Assembly: GCF_021018805.1 (NCBI RefSeq)
Contig: NC_086248.1
Span: 94,393,739 to 94,457,738 of the forward strand
DNA length: 64,000 nucleotides
Direction: 5' to 3'
From: Prinia subflava
Taxonomy: Eukaryota; Chordata; Aves; Passeriformes; Cisticolidae
Shown: piece by piece, positions 40,500 through 53,635 of the stretch
Layout: each line of letters opens with the position of its first letter
Position numbering within the stretch: the stretch's first letter is position 1
Made by a program: the position numbers and the translations under genes
The notes under the pieces: generated by a model
Databases searched by the model: none
What the model was told of the DNA's origin: nothing
What the model saw: the letters and a program-made list of their open reading frames with translations, nothing else

Positions 40500-40980
40500 T
40501 AAGCAGCACTGGGGGTTTTATACTGCTTACTGTGCCCTGGCAGTGCAGCACATGTGGCAGTCCAGCAGCAGATCTGGCAGTCCTTTCTCAGAAGCCTGGG
40601 TATGTTTTGGAGCATTTCTGGGATCAGGTTTACCCACTTGCTCCACTAGACTGCTGGGATTTTGCTTCTTGGGCAGGTTCGGAGAACACACTGAGGGACC
40701 ACTCTGGTTTTTCATTGTCATTTAAATCTCAATAAAAAGTCACTTCCTCTGTCCTGTGTCCTATTGGTAAGTACCACATAGCATTGGGACACTGCTGCCC
40801 AGCAGTCAGTGATGGACCTGGGAAATTCTCCTTCCTGCTTGTGCTGCTGTGCTCCTCTCACACTGCCCCAGACACCAGAAATCAGTGCCTGCTCCTGCTT
40901 CTGTCATGTCTGTCACCCCAACTGGAAAACCTTCAGCATCTAAAAGGTCTCTTCCATCTCCTGCCAAAATACTGAGAGAG
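40500..40980. other. GC-richer intronic block with open frames on both strands
   Basis: A 480-bp stretch (CCCTGGCAGTGCAGCACATG..., then CTGCTTGTGCTGCTGTGCTC) has short open frames on both strands and an AATAAA near 40731. No splice sites, no family and no LTR ends were recognised. It may be a decayed insertion. Confidence 0.25.
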
Positions 40981-43714
40981 ATTGCAATGAAAGGGAAAGA
41001 CTAAAGGCAAGAAATGGTAGATGAGGAATGCAGGAACAAAAATCATGGAGGAGGAGTATAAATGTGTGAGGGGGAAAAGGATTAGAAAGATGAAATTAAT
41101 AGTAGAGGGAAGGTCCAGGACAGGATGAGAGACAAAACAATTTTTATTTTTGTTAGCAACAAATATCTGTGGTGTCTTTGAAACTTAAATACTTCTAGCA
41201 GCTGTCAGGTCCTGGTTTGGCTACTAAGCAAAGGCTTCTAGGTCTTTTTAGGCTAATTAGCTTCAATGAAGCAGGGCCCTGGCAGCAGTGCAGCTGGCCT
41301 TCAACTCCAGTGAGACAGCCAGCCTTGGTCCTGGTCCTTCTCAGGTTATGTATGAGTAATACTGCCATTTGTAGTTTCCCATTTTTGGTTCCAACCCTTA
41401 CCCCGTTTTGAATGTATTCTCTGGCATATCTCTCATTCAGGCTGATATTAAATAATTTTTCATTTTTCAATATATTTATTTAGGGAAAGTTCACCTTCCA
41501 TTAAATCATCTTTTGGGAAGTCTCAGCTTATATGACTTTGTCTTATAGCACAATAAAACATCAATACAGAATTTAATTCTCCGTTGATTGGTACTTCTGT
41601 CTCTGTCATGTTTACTGAAGACCTTTAAGAATTTCTGAATTTACACTTAAATCACAAGGAAAAATTGAAACCTCGATGTAGGGAAAATGAGTGAATATTT
41701 TGAAATCTAAACTTGTACAGTTGGTAATGGTATCCTACTATTGTCTGAATTTAATTTTCTTCTTCTGTCACTCTCTTCTGTCACTTTCAGAGCACAGTTA
41801 TTAATTTTGGGAAATGCTGTGTCAGGTGTATACAAAGAGCTGCAGAACATAATAGCATAACTGAAGTGTTTTGCAGTGCTATTACTTCTTGCTATTATTA
41901 TTGGAGAGATATAATGATTTTTGTTTTACTCCCATGAATTTGGTTACCCTACTTAACATGAAAAATTGTTATAATTCTTTTAATTACTTATTCACATAAT
42001 GAAAATTCTCACTTACTTTGAGCAGACAATGAATTTACAATCATGTGATCCTTTCTTGTAGCTAGTGTGTCATCACTTCAAGGATCTGCCCCCTGACTCT
42101 GAGAGCAGAACTGTAAACAGAAGAAAAAGCTTCTACTTGATACCTATATACCCTATTATCATTCTGTTCTTTAATTTAAAAGAAGATACTGCTAGTTGTG
42201 TCTCAAGGTGTTATTTTGGTTTGTTTGGGTTTTTTTTCTTTTGGAATCATAGTAGAACCTACATTACTCTGAGAATTTGTTTGCCAAAAAAACAAAGATT
42301 AACTGATCCACAGTAAAATCAAAACCTCTATGTAGATTTTTTTTAAGAAAACTATAATAATTTACCTCTTCTTTTCTCAAGATTTTTTAAATCATTTTGT
42401 GTATAAATTTTACAGACATGGTGTTCATATTAAATTATGAATGCTCAGGCTCAACTAAATTCTGTGCATATATGGGCAAATCCCAAAAATGCAAGCCTTG
42501 TCTTCTCAGCTATCCAATCCCCTGAGAAAGCCAATTTTCTTTCATGTCTGAACAAAAGAAAAATGTACTATTAAAATGCAATTCAGAAGTGATAAAAACT
42601 GCAAGTGGAGCAGCCGGCTCACAGCACCTTCGATGTATTCTCTGGGACACTGGGGCCACATTAATTTTTGTGTGTGTGTGATGTCCATCCCATGTGCAAA
42701 TTAGCATTACAAGTACCCTAATCTGTCTTGTGTGAGGGTGTCCTTTCCCATGGGTATACACATGCTACTATAGCTTTTTATTATTTAAAAGTCTGCTAAC
42801 TCAGAGTTTTCCTTTCACTGGCTTTGCATGACATTTTTTTGTGGCACATGATAGAAGTTGATATAGCTGGAAAGATTCTAAAACCATTTATTTTTATGAG
42901 ATGGAAAGAAAGAAAAATAATTTAAAAATACACTTATACAATTGATGATAAATCAGTCAAAATAAATAATTTTCTACAGCTGTATCAGCTGAGAGACAAA
43001 GAAGAGTATTTTAATCCTCTTTTTTATCAAAATTTTGGGGAGTTTACCTAACTCTTATAGGGACTGTGGGTTCTGAAAAACTTTCAGGTAAGAAAGGGTT
43101 CTAATTAACTACACTTCTTGTCATGTTATTTAAAAGTGATGTTTTAGACTTCTGAAGCATATTGTTCTAATTTTAATGAGTAATATTTTTTCCTGCACTT
43201 CTAGAATTAAGTACATGAGTTGATTTTTTCAGAATGCCAGTGATGATAAACTTAATTCCCAGTGTTTTACTTTATAGTCAAATGTACTTGTTTGCTCTTA
43301 TGATTCTCCTGCAAACTGAAATAGGTGGAACTAAGAGGTGTTTGTAGTGTGCCTTGCAGATCTTCTATATACAAGATGTTTTTCACCTTCCTTCACACAG
43401 TTTTCTGTGGAACCTACCCAAAAACCCTGTGGTTGTCCATGACAGTTAGGGACATCCGTCTGAAAAACCCTGCCAGCAGGTAGCTGGAGCTTCACTGCTC
43501 ACTGGTGCTATGTAAGCAGCAACTCCATCATCATTATGACCAAAAATGAAAGAACCTGGCTCAAAAAGATTGCTAATTAGGACATAATTATAACTCAAGA
43601 GTACAGTACACAGTCTGTGAATTCTGAAGAAGCAATTTCTCTGTTTTGTGGTTTACCAATATGTGCAAGTTTGTGTTCTGTTTGATGAGAATACGGTTTA
43701 TTTAGCTTTGGTTG

Positions 43715-43875
43715 TGGCATGCCAAAGGATGCCTGTCTCCAGAGGTGATCTCGGGCATGGGGAGTGCCTGCCACTGGCAGCTGGCTCAGGCCTGCACTGC
43801 CAGGACCTGAGGTATCAGCATCCATCTCCAGCAAAGGGAACCCTGATCGTCCCGCACATCCCACCAACTGTTAGT
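43715..43875. other. GC-richer block near exon D
   Basis: About 160 bp of higher G+C (GGGCATGGGGAGTGCCTGCC, then CTGGCAGCTGGCTCAGGCC) ends about 300 bp before exon D. It contains short self-complementary segments (GGCAGCTGGC). No family was recognised. Confidence 0.25.
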
Positions 43876-44171
43876 GCAGATGCAGACAAAGTAATAATCT
43901 ACTAATGCAAGAGAACCAAGTTAGATCCTTGTGCACAAAGTCTTCATTTTATCCTGTTGAAACTCAAGATCTCTTTGCTCTAAATTTAATCTGAAAGAAG
44001 CTGCAGGAGAAGTTGCAGTAATCCTCTCACAGTACTGAGGGGAAACATTAAGAAGGTGGTGAAAAATATCAGGAACATGTCTCCATGTCATCTCCTGCAG
44101 CACTGATTTACATCAGTCCTGTGGCATCTAGAGAAGAGCATAACTGATTTTAAAATATTCTTGAATTTCAG

Positions 44172-44310
44172 ATTTCTGCCATTTTCTTCATATCATAAAA
44201 ATTATGAGAAGTATGAACCATCACTTTGTAAGTCAGGCAAATATGGCCAACAAGCTTATGGAACTAAATATTTCAGAGAAGTATATCCTAAGAAGTGGAT
44301 AGCAGAAAAG
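44172..44310 (+). CDS. SPATA17: SPATA17 internal coding exon D
   Basis: This 139-nt exon lies between TTGAATTTCAG and the strong donor GTAAGT. Its first base completes the Glu codon begun in exon C; 46 codons follow and it ends in phase 0. The peptide begins FLPFSSYHKNYEKYEPSL and ends YPKKWIAEK. Mammalian SPATA17 reads FLPFSSYHKNEKY and later NPKKWICDK, as I recall. The reading frame runs on past the donor (VSHCKNQG...) to a stop near 44367, so intron retention would give a short alternative tail. In mammals about 26 further residues follow this point, so at least one more coding exon is expected downstream. Confidence 0.94.
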
Positions 44311-44965
44311 GTAAGTCACTGCAAAAATCAAGGATTTATTTACTTTTTTAGATTGCTGTTTTGTTAGAACTAGGTGAATTTCAGTATGATCCAGAGATCA
44401 TGCAATCCAATGGGATTCTTTCCAGCATGTTATAAAATCACATAGAGCTGTGATAAGATGCGAGATTTCCTTGACTCTCTGGTAAATTCAGGTTGAGGAA
44501 ATTCAACACCTGTTGGTTCTACAAGATCAAGATTAAGACCCTGATTAGGTAAAGCTTCGGTTATATGCATTTTGCTAAGTTTCATTCTGTTTGTATTGCC
44601 TTTTCTGATTTAAGAGAGGTTGTGTATTTACTCTTACACATTAAGATAAACCTTCAGGAAATTGTAGCAAAATCTGATTAAAACAATACAATCTTTTACT
44701 GCTTATATTATCTGGAAAAATCTTAAAACTAGTGAATAGCTGGTTTTTTTATTTTAAGAAGGCCTCGTTAAATTGCCTGCTTTGTCAGGAGCATCTCATA
44801 TATGTCTTCTTTTGTTGTGCTGCAAGAGGTAATTTTTCTCCAAACACAAGTTTGTGCAGTGTCTGCATTACTTCTATTTGTATTAGGTACCTTAATCACT
44901 TCAAAATTTCTGAGTACAAAAAGGATAATGGACTTTGGCTCTGTGCTGCACTCTCTACCAATGTA

Positions 44966-45366
44966 GTTAGGGGACTGGAGCATCTTTTGTAGGAGAGACT
45001 GAGACAGCTGGAACACTTGTGTCTGGAGAAGGCACAGGGGAGATCTCATTAAAGTGCATAAATACCTGATAAGAGTGAAGGAAGAAAGGACCCCAAACTT
45101 CTGTCAGACTCCATAGTGTCCAGTGACAGGATAAGAGTCAATGAACACAAGTGAAGTGCATGAAACTCCATCTGAACACAAGAAAATACGTTTTCCCTTT
45201 TCTGTGAGGGTGGCAGAGCACTGGCACAGGTTGCCCAAAGAGGTAGTTGAATCTTTATGCTTGGATATATCCATGGTCTAGGCACTCTCCTCTAGCTGAG
45301 TAGGATGGCTGTAGAGGGTGATCTCAAGAGGTCTATTCCTACCTAAACAGTTCTGGGATTTTGTAA
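44966..45366 (+). mobile_element. CR1 LINE 3' end, sense orientation
   Basis: The segment follows the known CR1 3' order: TTAGGGGACTGGAGCATCTT, GAGAGACTGAGACAGCTGG, CTGGAGAAGGCACAGGGGAG, TGTGAGGGTGGCAGAGCACTG, GCACAGGTTGCCCAAAGAGG and GGTGATCTCAAGAGGTC with TCTGGGATTTTGTAAG at the end. It is 5'-truncated, clearly diverged and has no open frame. It lies in the intron after exon D. The terminal ATTCTATG repeats are largely decayed. Confidence 0.92.
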
Positions 45367-46576
45367 GACATGATAAATTATTTCCGTGAAAACAGTTTAA
45401 CCTTTATAAATATACAGCAAATTCCAAGGAATCTTAGTTTGAGAAGGAATATTTTAAAAGTATTTTTCCTCAAAACTTTGAGGTTTAAAAATGAGCTCAG
45501 ATTATAATTTTGGCATTTCAACATGCATTATTTATATCACCTTGCAAATAAAACATCAACAATCAAACAAAGATATCTGAATTTGTCTTTCAAAAGCAAG
45601 GAGTGGAAGATATGACTGGCTCAAGTCCCACAGCATAAGTATAATAAATAAAAAGGACCTAAATGTCTTATTTCTGGTACTCCTCTTGTCCTGTAAAGAC
45701 ATGGTTTTCCAGTTCTTAGCAGTTCTTGCTCAGGTTTAGATGATGATATCAAAAATCTTAAAGTATTTATACTGTATATCATATCACACATATACAAACT
45801 ATGGGCTTAGCTAACAAAACTCACTTCACTTGTAATCTTGGAGAGATATCAACCTAAATCTCAGGAGGTGAATAGCTGTATGCATTAACCCAACATGACA
45901 CAGAGCCTTCCAACCCCTATTCTAAATCAATATGAAGCTTCCATTAGGAGCCGCTTACCCCAGCAGAGAGATAAGAGGAGAAAAGGGCTATTTATGACAT
46001 ACCTACTGCTTTAATGGGTCATTATTATCAGAAAAAAACCCAATAAGAACCACAAAACCTCAAGCTCCTCATGGCAATTTAATGGAAAAAGGCCTATAGG
46101 CAGGTGTGAGGTCATACTTTCCTAACTGTTAAATTTGATAGAACTCTGTGTCACTTTCTTATTTCTAAACTTTATGAGAACTTTAAATATATCAGTCCTA
46201 TGAACAGAATTACCTGTTTTGATGACTCACAGGACTAAAGGGCATGTAAAAATACTCAGAACAAAATGAATTTTTGCTTAATAGTTTGTCTGCTGAACAC
46301 AACCCTCCTTTAAGTTTACTACAAGGTTATATTTTTGTGGATGCAACCTCTATTACAACCTGAATAGCTGATAACACTGCCATGATCTCTATTCAGTTTC
46401 TGACAGTCTAACAAGTTTTTTGTATTGTTGCTGGTAAGACTGTATAAGTTCTTCCAAGGAGTCAAGTCAGTGGTCAGTGGATCAGTGACCCAACTGAGCT
46501 GCTGAGGTATTGTTTGATGTTAGCTGATATTAGCAGGCTTTTTAAAATATTAAATACAAAAAGTTTCTTTGTGTTT

Positions 46577-46595
46577 GTGTGTGTGTGTGTGTGTG
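46577..46595. repeat. (GT)n microsatellite
   Basis: About nine GT units follow GTGTTT and are ended by GCACG. It is a short dinucleotide repeat. Confidence 0.95.
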
Positions 46596-47539
46596 CACGA
46601 ACATGTCCTAGTTGTATTTTCCTGAGGTTTTCATGTGTTTATTACTATGCAATTTAATTCAAGTCACAAAAAGATTAGTATGTAAATTATATAATTACTT
46701 TTGAAGCAAAATGAACAACAATGAAAAATATTACCTTGTTACATTTCTTCTGGAAAATGAAAGGGTATTAGCATAGACTTCCTCTAAACATAATAATTAC
46801 CATTTCTATGTGAGGAAAAGTTAGTAGTTCTTTTTTTCATCTAGTTATAATCTTAAAATTTTTATCTCACTTCATTTACATTTCAAAGAAGTTTGAGTTA
46901 AGGGAAAAAGTGTTCTGTTCTAATTCTTCATTATAAATAAACAAGGAATGGAAATACTATACCTTTGGTGAAACTGAATCTAGTTTGTTTACTCAGTGTA
47001 TCAGTATAATACATAAAAATGCTTACATATTTTAAGTTTTACATTATCTATCTAAATACATTGGAATACCTTTGATAGAATTAATATGAGAAGTTTCAAT
47101 ATAAAAAATTTACTAGTCTCTAGGAATTTAATCTACAATGATAGGTTCCAATGTAGATGGACAGTCAAGGGATCAAATATGCTAACTATAGTCTTTCAGC
47201 TGTCAAAACACTCACATATGTTCATATTTGCTGAGGCAGAAATGATAGCTTACAGTCTTTAATCGGTATTGGAATTAGTTTGCATATGCATTTTACAAAA
47301 CTGACTTTAATGACAGCATTTAATGTTTTCTTATTTGTAAAATTCAGGAAGTGATAGTTAAAGATGTTCCATTCTGATAGATTCTTCCCTCTGATGCCTT
47401 ATTATAGGTGAATTACAGTACAACTGAATCACAGTTTCGTTATTTGCACAGGCATTTTGGCCCTAAACAGGATTTTATTATCTACAAAGCATAAAAATAC
47501 CCAGTACTGCAAAGAATTAATTTAGAGAAACTAAGCATA

Positions 47540-48350
47540 TTGCACAGAACATAAAGTTGACCTTTACCGTCTACAGCTTTTGGAATGGAGTGGGATGTGG
47601 AACACATCGTAGATTTAATGTGGCACAACGCTGTCTGCAGAAACTTGGGTGGGACTGTGACTGCCTGCCCATTGCACCCGATGATTGAATCTGCTGTCAC
47701 CAGCATCCTGATAATAATGAACATTCAGCTTAACGACCGTGATTATGATTATCATAATTGATGTGCGAGTGTGGGGATCATTACAGCTGAACTGTACAGC
47801 AGAGAAACATGCCTTAGTTATAGATAATTTTACTTTTATGCATTGATTGGGATAAAATATGCCTTGCGAGTTCAACAGGCCAGCTTGATATAATTTTAGT
47901 AAGATTTCTACATCTATGAATTGATGTTTATGAGCTTCCTGCAAAACAGTAATTCTAGATGTTTGTTTTGAATTCTTTCATTCCATTAATAATGGAAATT
48001 ACTAAATAATTAGATGTTGTCTAGTGGAAATCACTTACAGAGTAATGCCAGTGTTAATCAAATATCAACTTCAAATAATTCTGATTATGATGGCCTTGCC
48101 TGGGCTAGGAAAAATAGCCTTTATAATTCACCACCAACACAATTCTACTTCTGGTGGAGCAATGGAAGCAGGGCTGCAGTCAACACTGCTGGCATTTTCT
48201 CACTGTACTGTGTAGCCATTAGAGCAGGCAATAGTTATTCCATATATAAATTATATCACTTCCATCTTTGTCACCAGAGGCAGAGAATTACAGGCTCAGA
48301 TTCAGCCAGTGTAGATAAAGGCACAATCAACAGCTTCAGTCAATTTTGTT
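47540..48350. other. Possible conserved non-coding block
   Basis: This part of the intron keeps several CpGs (CAACGCTGTC, CACCCGATG, TTAACGACCGTG, GTGCGAGTG) and has mixed, non-repetitive sequence with AT-rich homeodomain-like cores (GATTATCATAATTG). Open frames up to 109-112 codons occur on both strands but match nothing I recognise. The look is that of an enhancer or conserved element; this is impression, not proof. Confidence 0.2.
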
Positions 48351-51300
48351 GAACAGTGATTGCCTTCAACTGTGATTGCACAAAGTTGCAGAAGTATTTA
48401 ATTAAATGATGACATACATAACAGATAAAAACAAGTATGAGTATATATTCCATGCCAGAATTTATATAAAGAATGTTACAGCTTAAGTATTTTGAAAAGT
48501 ATAGTTTCACTGCTTTACACTAGACATAGATTTGCTTCTTTGTCCAAGAGCTGACAGATTTTCAATCTGGGTTAACAGAGAAAACAGAAAAAATTCTTGT
48601 AGAAGGGGAACGAGATTTTTTCTGTTTGAAAATTAGTTTTATCTCTTGTTGGGCCAACACATAAAACAGTCATGCCTAGTGGATGATGTCATTATGAAGC
48701 AGAATTTTTGATACACTATATGTGCTTTTCCAGCCCTGACTATACTGAAATTTACTTAAATTCCACCTTAACTTCGTTTTTCTAACCTTCCCATGATTTG
48801 TCTTGAGAGCATAGGTATGACCTGTGTGAAGTTTTAAATTCTTTCTTGCTCAGACTGTGACTTCATTTTTATCAAAGAAATTTGCTTGTTTTCATTTCAT
48901 TTAGGAAAAAAGATTCTCCAAGAACATTTTCCAGTACGGTGTGATACTGGCTAATGAATGTGCATCGGAACTGTCAGCTTTATGACCTATTAAAACTTGA
49001 AAGGCCATATTTTGCAGTGTGCTTTCTGGCAGAAGTTACTGATGTACATGAGAACTGTTAGCACACATTTGGAATATCATATTCCTAGTTCTCCATTCCC
49101 ACCTCAGTGTTTTTTCCTAGGCAATACAGATCTTACATAATGTGTCAGCCAGAAGGGAATTATTAGATGGGCTGAAAGAGTTTGCTTATTCCATTCCTGG
49201 TTTCCTCATGAGCCATGTCAGGGATGATACGGGTTGTTGCCAAAGTGGGATGCACTCCAGCAATCCCGGCCCACGACATGGCTCCTGCATGGTTATTACT
49301 GCTGGCATGACTTGGTGTATCTATTCAGATGCTCCAAGTGGACCCTTAGTCTGAGTTATCAACTATCTGCTTCCAACAAAACACTGCTTTCTCTCACTTT
49401 TTTTTTTGTCATCCTGACTCCTGCACCAAACCAAATCATTTGAATCCAAAGATCTGGTCCAACAACAATATATACTGCACTATTTATGAAAAGTCTGTCT
49501 GTTCTACACTGTAAAATATATTTTCTACTCTCAGAAGAACCACCTGGAGTCAGGATGCTGCTGCATCTTCACATGAAAATCAAGCTGAGTGATTCCCTGC
49601 CTCCACATAGGTTGATTCCCTCAAGAGCATTACTATTCAGAGCTGTGAGATCCTTGTAGCTCAGGTGTTTGGCTACCTGATTAGATAGAACAGAAAAGGA
49701 GTGTTGCCCAATTTAATATCACAGAACAACTTAAAAAGCAAGTGGTCTCTGAAAATTGGTAACAAAAAGTATCCTAAATCACTTTTGCATCTTCTACTTA
49801 TGATCGCTTTTTTTTCTCTCTCCTTTTTTTTTTTTTTGTAAATATATCTTAATGTACTGTAGAGAAGGAAAGGTATTAAGGAAAGCAGGAGTGTGACATG
49901 TCCAAAAATGGGAACACCAGACATTACCTCTCATTCACAAGACTAGAATGAAATATCTCTTATTGTAAGATGCACCCATTTTGTTTTCCAGGAAAGAAAA
50001 TTTCAGTTCCCACTTCTTACAGTTTACATAATGATCTTTCCAGGTTTCTTATGACTGTGTTTTCTTTACAGAATTACATTTTGTTATGAAGATAACTTTC
50101 AGTGCTCCCACTGGAAAGATTCTTGAGCTGTAGATTGTTTCCTTTGACAAAATCCTTAAGGTCACCACTGTTGAGTTGCTTTTGAAAAATGCTACGTTTG
50201 ATATATAATTATTATTAGCTATCACTGAGCTTTCAAATTATTTTCTTGGTCATAGAAAGATGGTAAACAATGTGAAGAAAATTAAAACATGCAAAATTTA
50301 CCCTTGGCTAATGTTCAGCTAAATGCAGAAAAGAATCTGTGGGTAACTTGGAGGCTGAAAAAACTTTCTAGTGGTTACTTGTGAGTCACAGGGTCTGATT
50401 TTGAAGTAATGCTACAAAGTAGTGTCTGAGTCAAACCATCCAATTATTTGCGTAAGAAGAGATACTGTCACCACTCGTCTAATCAAATCCATTCTATTGG
50501 TTATTTGTAAGGGTTTGTGGGCAACTAGTTGAATATTTTATAAAACCTGATTTTCACTTCTGTAATTTCTCAGCGGGAAAATGCAGTCCCTTGATGATGA
50601 TCCAAGGCTTTGAAGAATAAATTGATTCGCAAGAGAAAATTAGATGGCACTTATTATACTGTCTAACTAGCAATCCTCTGTCATTTGTCTGTTGGATGAT
50701 AAATGTCTTGCTTTGCCTACCTTCCTCATTTAATAATGTAACTTGCATCTTAGCAGTATAAAAGAAAACCTTGCTTTTCTAGTAAGAGTTAACTTTAGCC
50801 AGTGTTTCTGTGAGTGAGATGTATGTATGTTTAGGCTTTCTAAATAATTCCCATTGTACACATTGCTTAAACATTTTAAAGCCTCTTCTTTAATCAGAAA
50901 CACTTTAGAAATAGAGTATCTTGCCCAATTCCTTCAATATGTGCTTAGTGTACATTGCAGTAACTTGTAGCACAGCTTTAAATTGCAAAAAAATCAGCTA
51001 ATCTAGAAATAGTAGATACTGGAGTTACACTTAATTTGTTTATCTTGGTTTTAAGCGTTGACTATTTGGATATGATTTTGGTTGTTGAAATTTGAAATCC
51101 ATACCCTAAATTGGGAAATCAATGGCCTTGCCTTTTCATAGCAGTTTTGGATAGACTGTTCAGTATTCTTGGAATTAAGTAGATTTTTTTACATGTATGT
51201 CAAACATAATGTATTTCAACCTAATTCAATTTGCCACAATATTGAATTAAAAAGGCTGTATTTTGAAGTCACTTAAAATTCTTTATGGAACTTATCTGCA

Positions 51301-52798
51301 AAAGCATGCTACTTATTATTTGATAATACTCACCAAGACCTTGTTTGTGGTTGTTAAATAGAGTTGAAATTAAAGTAACTGAAAGCTTTCCAAAATCCTC
51401 TGAGAATTACATGGGCCATACAACTGTTTAAAACTGCAGGTTTGAGAGCTGGTGCTCAGCCCTAGCATAATTGAGATATTTACATGGAGCTGGGCTAATT
51501 GGCATCAGGTAAGGATCCAGCCCATCATGAATATAATCAATATGTAAATACATGGCATTCTGACAGAATGTTCTAGGAAAAATGGTGTTACCTATTTTCT
51601 CAGAAAAATAGACGTTTTTAATCTCATCTTTAAATGTACATTGCTGATGAGTTTGCAAAATTGAAGTCTAAGATCAGAGACACATATTTTGATGACTTTC
51701 TTGCAACAGGTTCACTTAGGACTGCAGACTGTTGCATCCTGAAATGATGTCTGAATTAGAGATTTTGCTACCCTGACACATTACGATTGTATAGTTTTTT
51801 AATTTAAATGCTAATAGCACATGTAGGTGTTCTAAGATATTATGCCAGGTATGAGCCCAAGTTGAAAGAAAGGCTGTAAGTTTGTGGGGTTTTTGTTTGT
51901 TTTGATGCTCTCTCCAGAGAGCAAAAGTACATTAATCTCGGAGCAGTAGGACTTCAGTGTAGAAGAATAGATTTTAGAGTAACCTACATTCCTTGAATAG
52001 GAAAAACCACAGTAAAAGCTTTGTGCAGTTATGTTGGAATGAACGAGGGATGGAAAGTAGTACAGACTGCTTATTGTCTTAATGGTTTGATGTAAGTTTC
52101 TACTTCTTCTTTCTTCAGAATTCATATTAATCAATTCTGGACTCATTTGCCCCATTTTAAATCACGATATGATATTCACTTTGGAGTACACGTCGGTGTT
52201 TATTCATTTAATGCAATGAAGAGCTGTTTTCAACGTGCCCTTTAAAAACTCAGGTTAAAAGGATGTTCCACCACGATAAACTATATTATTTCTTCTCTTA
52301 CAGGTTTTTGATCTCAGCATAATACTTGTAGGGAAAGTGAAAGGCATATCCACAAAAGGAATGCTTTTATGAATAGGTGATTTGCCGTGTGTCAGTGTTC
52401 TAGAATGAAAATTATGGAATTATTCAGTACTCACATTTACACTTCAAATTCAAACTTCACTTTCATATGAATAACCTTACAAGCTTTGGTGAGTTAATGT
52501 GTAGAGCATTACCACACCTGACATAGAGGAGTAGGGTACAAAGATTGAAGCACAGTACCAGTTTCACAACTGTATTGATTTTGTTTTCCATGATGAGAAT
52601 ATTTGAGAAGGAATTTACATCTTGACTGTGATAATGGGAACTAAAAATATTCCCAGCTTGTAGCTTTGAGACATGTCAAGGTTTCTCACCTGTAGTCATG
52701 TGAAGGAATGGCAGCATATATGATAAGTGCTTATCATTACCAACCAAACACCCTGCTCTTTTAAAGAATAACTTGTTAGGTATGAGAGCCTCAAACTT

Positions 52799-52818
52799 GG
52801 GGGGGGCGGGGGGAAGGG
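52799..52818 (+). repeat. G-rich run, possible G-quadruplex
   Basis: Eight G, one C, six G, AA, then GGG. This can supply four G-triplets on the + strand, which is also the coding strand of SPATA17, so the transcript would carry the motif if the intron extends here. Confidence 0.7.
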
Positions 52819-53635
52819 AAAAAAGAGAAACAATAAAAACATTGCATATTAACAGACCTTGTGCACTAATGCAAAGCTGCTTGATTGAGCAGTGTAGTGT
52901 CAACCACGTCTTTCTTCTAATGCTAAAAGTAATGCACATAGACAGAGTGACAATCAGAGTACAGCCTCCCATCAGCTGTAATTAATCTTTTAGTTAACAG
53001 AGACTAGAAAAGCTTCTCATCAGCCTCTTCTGAAGTCTGAGGCACCCTGTTTTTTGATGTTTGCATTCTGAGTAAAATTGTCCCCACCAGTTCTAACAAA
53101 TTGAAACACCAGGCTAATTATGGCAGCTAATGAAGTGTGTGGAATGGTCACAGCTTGTCGTGAAACTGTTCCTTCAGCTCAGATTAGAGTTTCATCAATC
53201 ACTTTTTTAAACTGATCCAGAATTGCTTCTGCCCAGTGCTTGGCATTTTTAATGCTGTTTCTGTAATTGGTTTTTTCCCCAAAGCTTAGGCTATTTTTTG
53301 AAATATTGCATTCTCAGGACAGGACTTAAAAACTCCAGTTTATAAAAAAACATTTCACTATTGCCTCTATCAGCTGATCAAGTGCTAGAAAGCTAATAAA
53401 AGAAGAAATATAAAATTTGATATATTGCTTTTAATCCAGCTAAAGGTAGCAATAAAGCATATACTCATATATGTATATGAATCATGATTACTGTGGGCTG
53501 GATGTACACTGCAATCTCATGAGACATGGTTTGTGGGTTGGATGGTTCAAATCCCACTGAAAGACCTAAATGAAATGAATGGCTTCGTCTTAGCTTATTT
53601 CCTAGTGGATTGTGGTCCTCCATATATCACTCCAG

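Larger units (their letters stand above)
35870..44171 (+). other. SPATA17: SPATA17 intron between exons C and D (8.3 kb)
   Basis: The intron runs from GTGAGT to TTGAATTTCAG. It is mostly AT-rich, with GC-richer islands near 38.8-39.05 kb, 40.5-40.98 kb and 43.7-43.87 kb that carry short open frames but no recognisable protein. They may be decayed retroelements. No coding exon is expected here, because exons C and D join in phase to give the mammalian peptide order. Confidence 0.85.
44311..53635 (+). other. SPATA17: Probable SPATA17 last intron
   Basis: This stretch follows the donor of exon D. If the candidate terminal exon at 53636 is real, this is a 9.3-kb intron; otherwise the last exon lies elsewhere in 44.3-64 kb or beyond the window. 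It contains a CR1 3' end (44966-45366), a GT run near 46.58 kb, a G-rich run at 52799-52818 and blocks that look conserved but non-coding around 47.5-48.3 kb. No other coding match to the SPATA17 C-terminus was seen. Confidence 0.5.

Noticed and set aside
42510..42761. Open frame with repeated CTHGKGHPHT-type residues on the minus strand
   Set aside because: It follows a short GT-rich run and has no homology or splice context.
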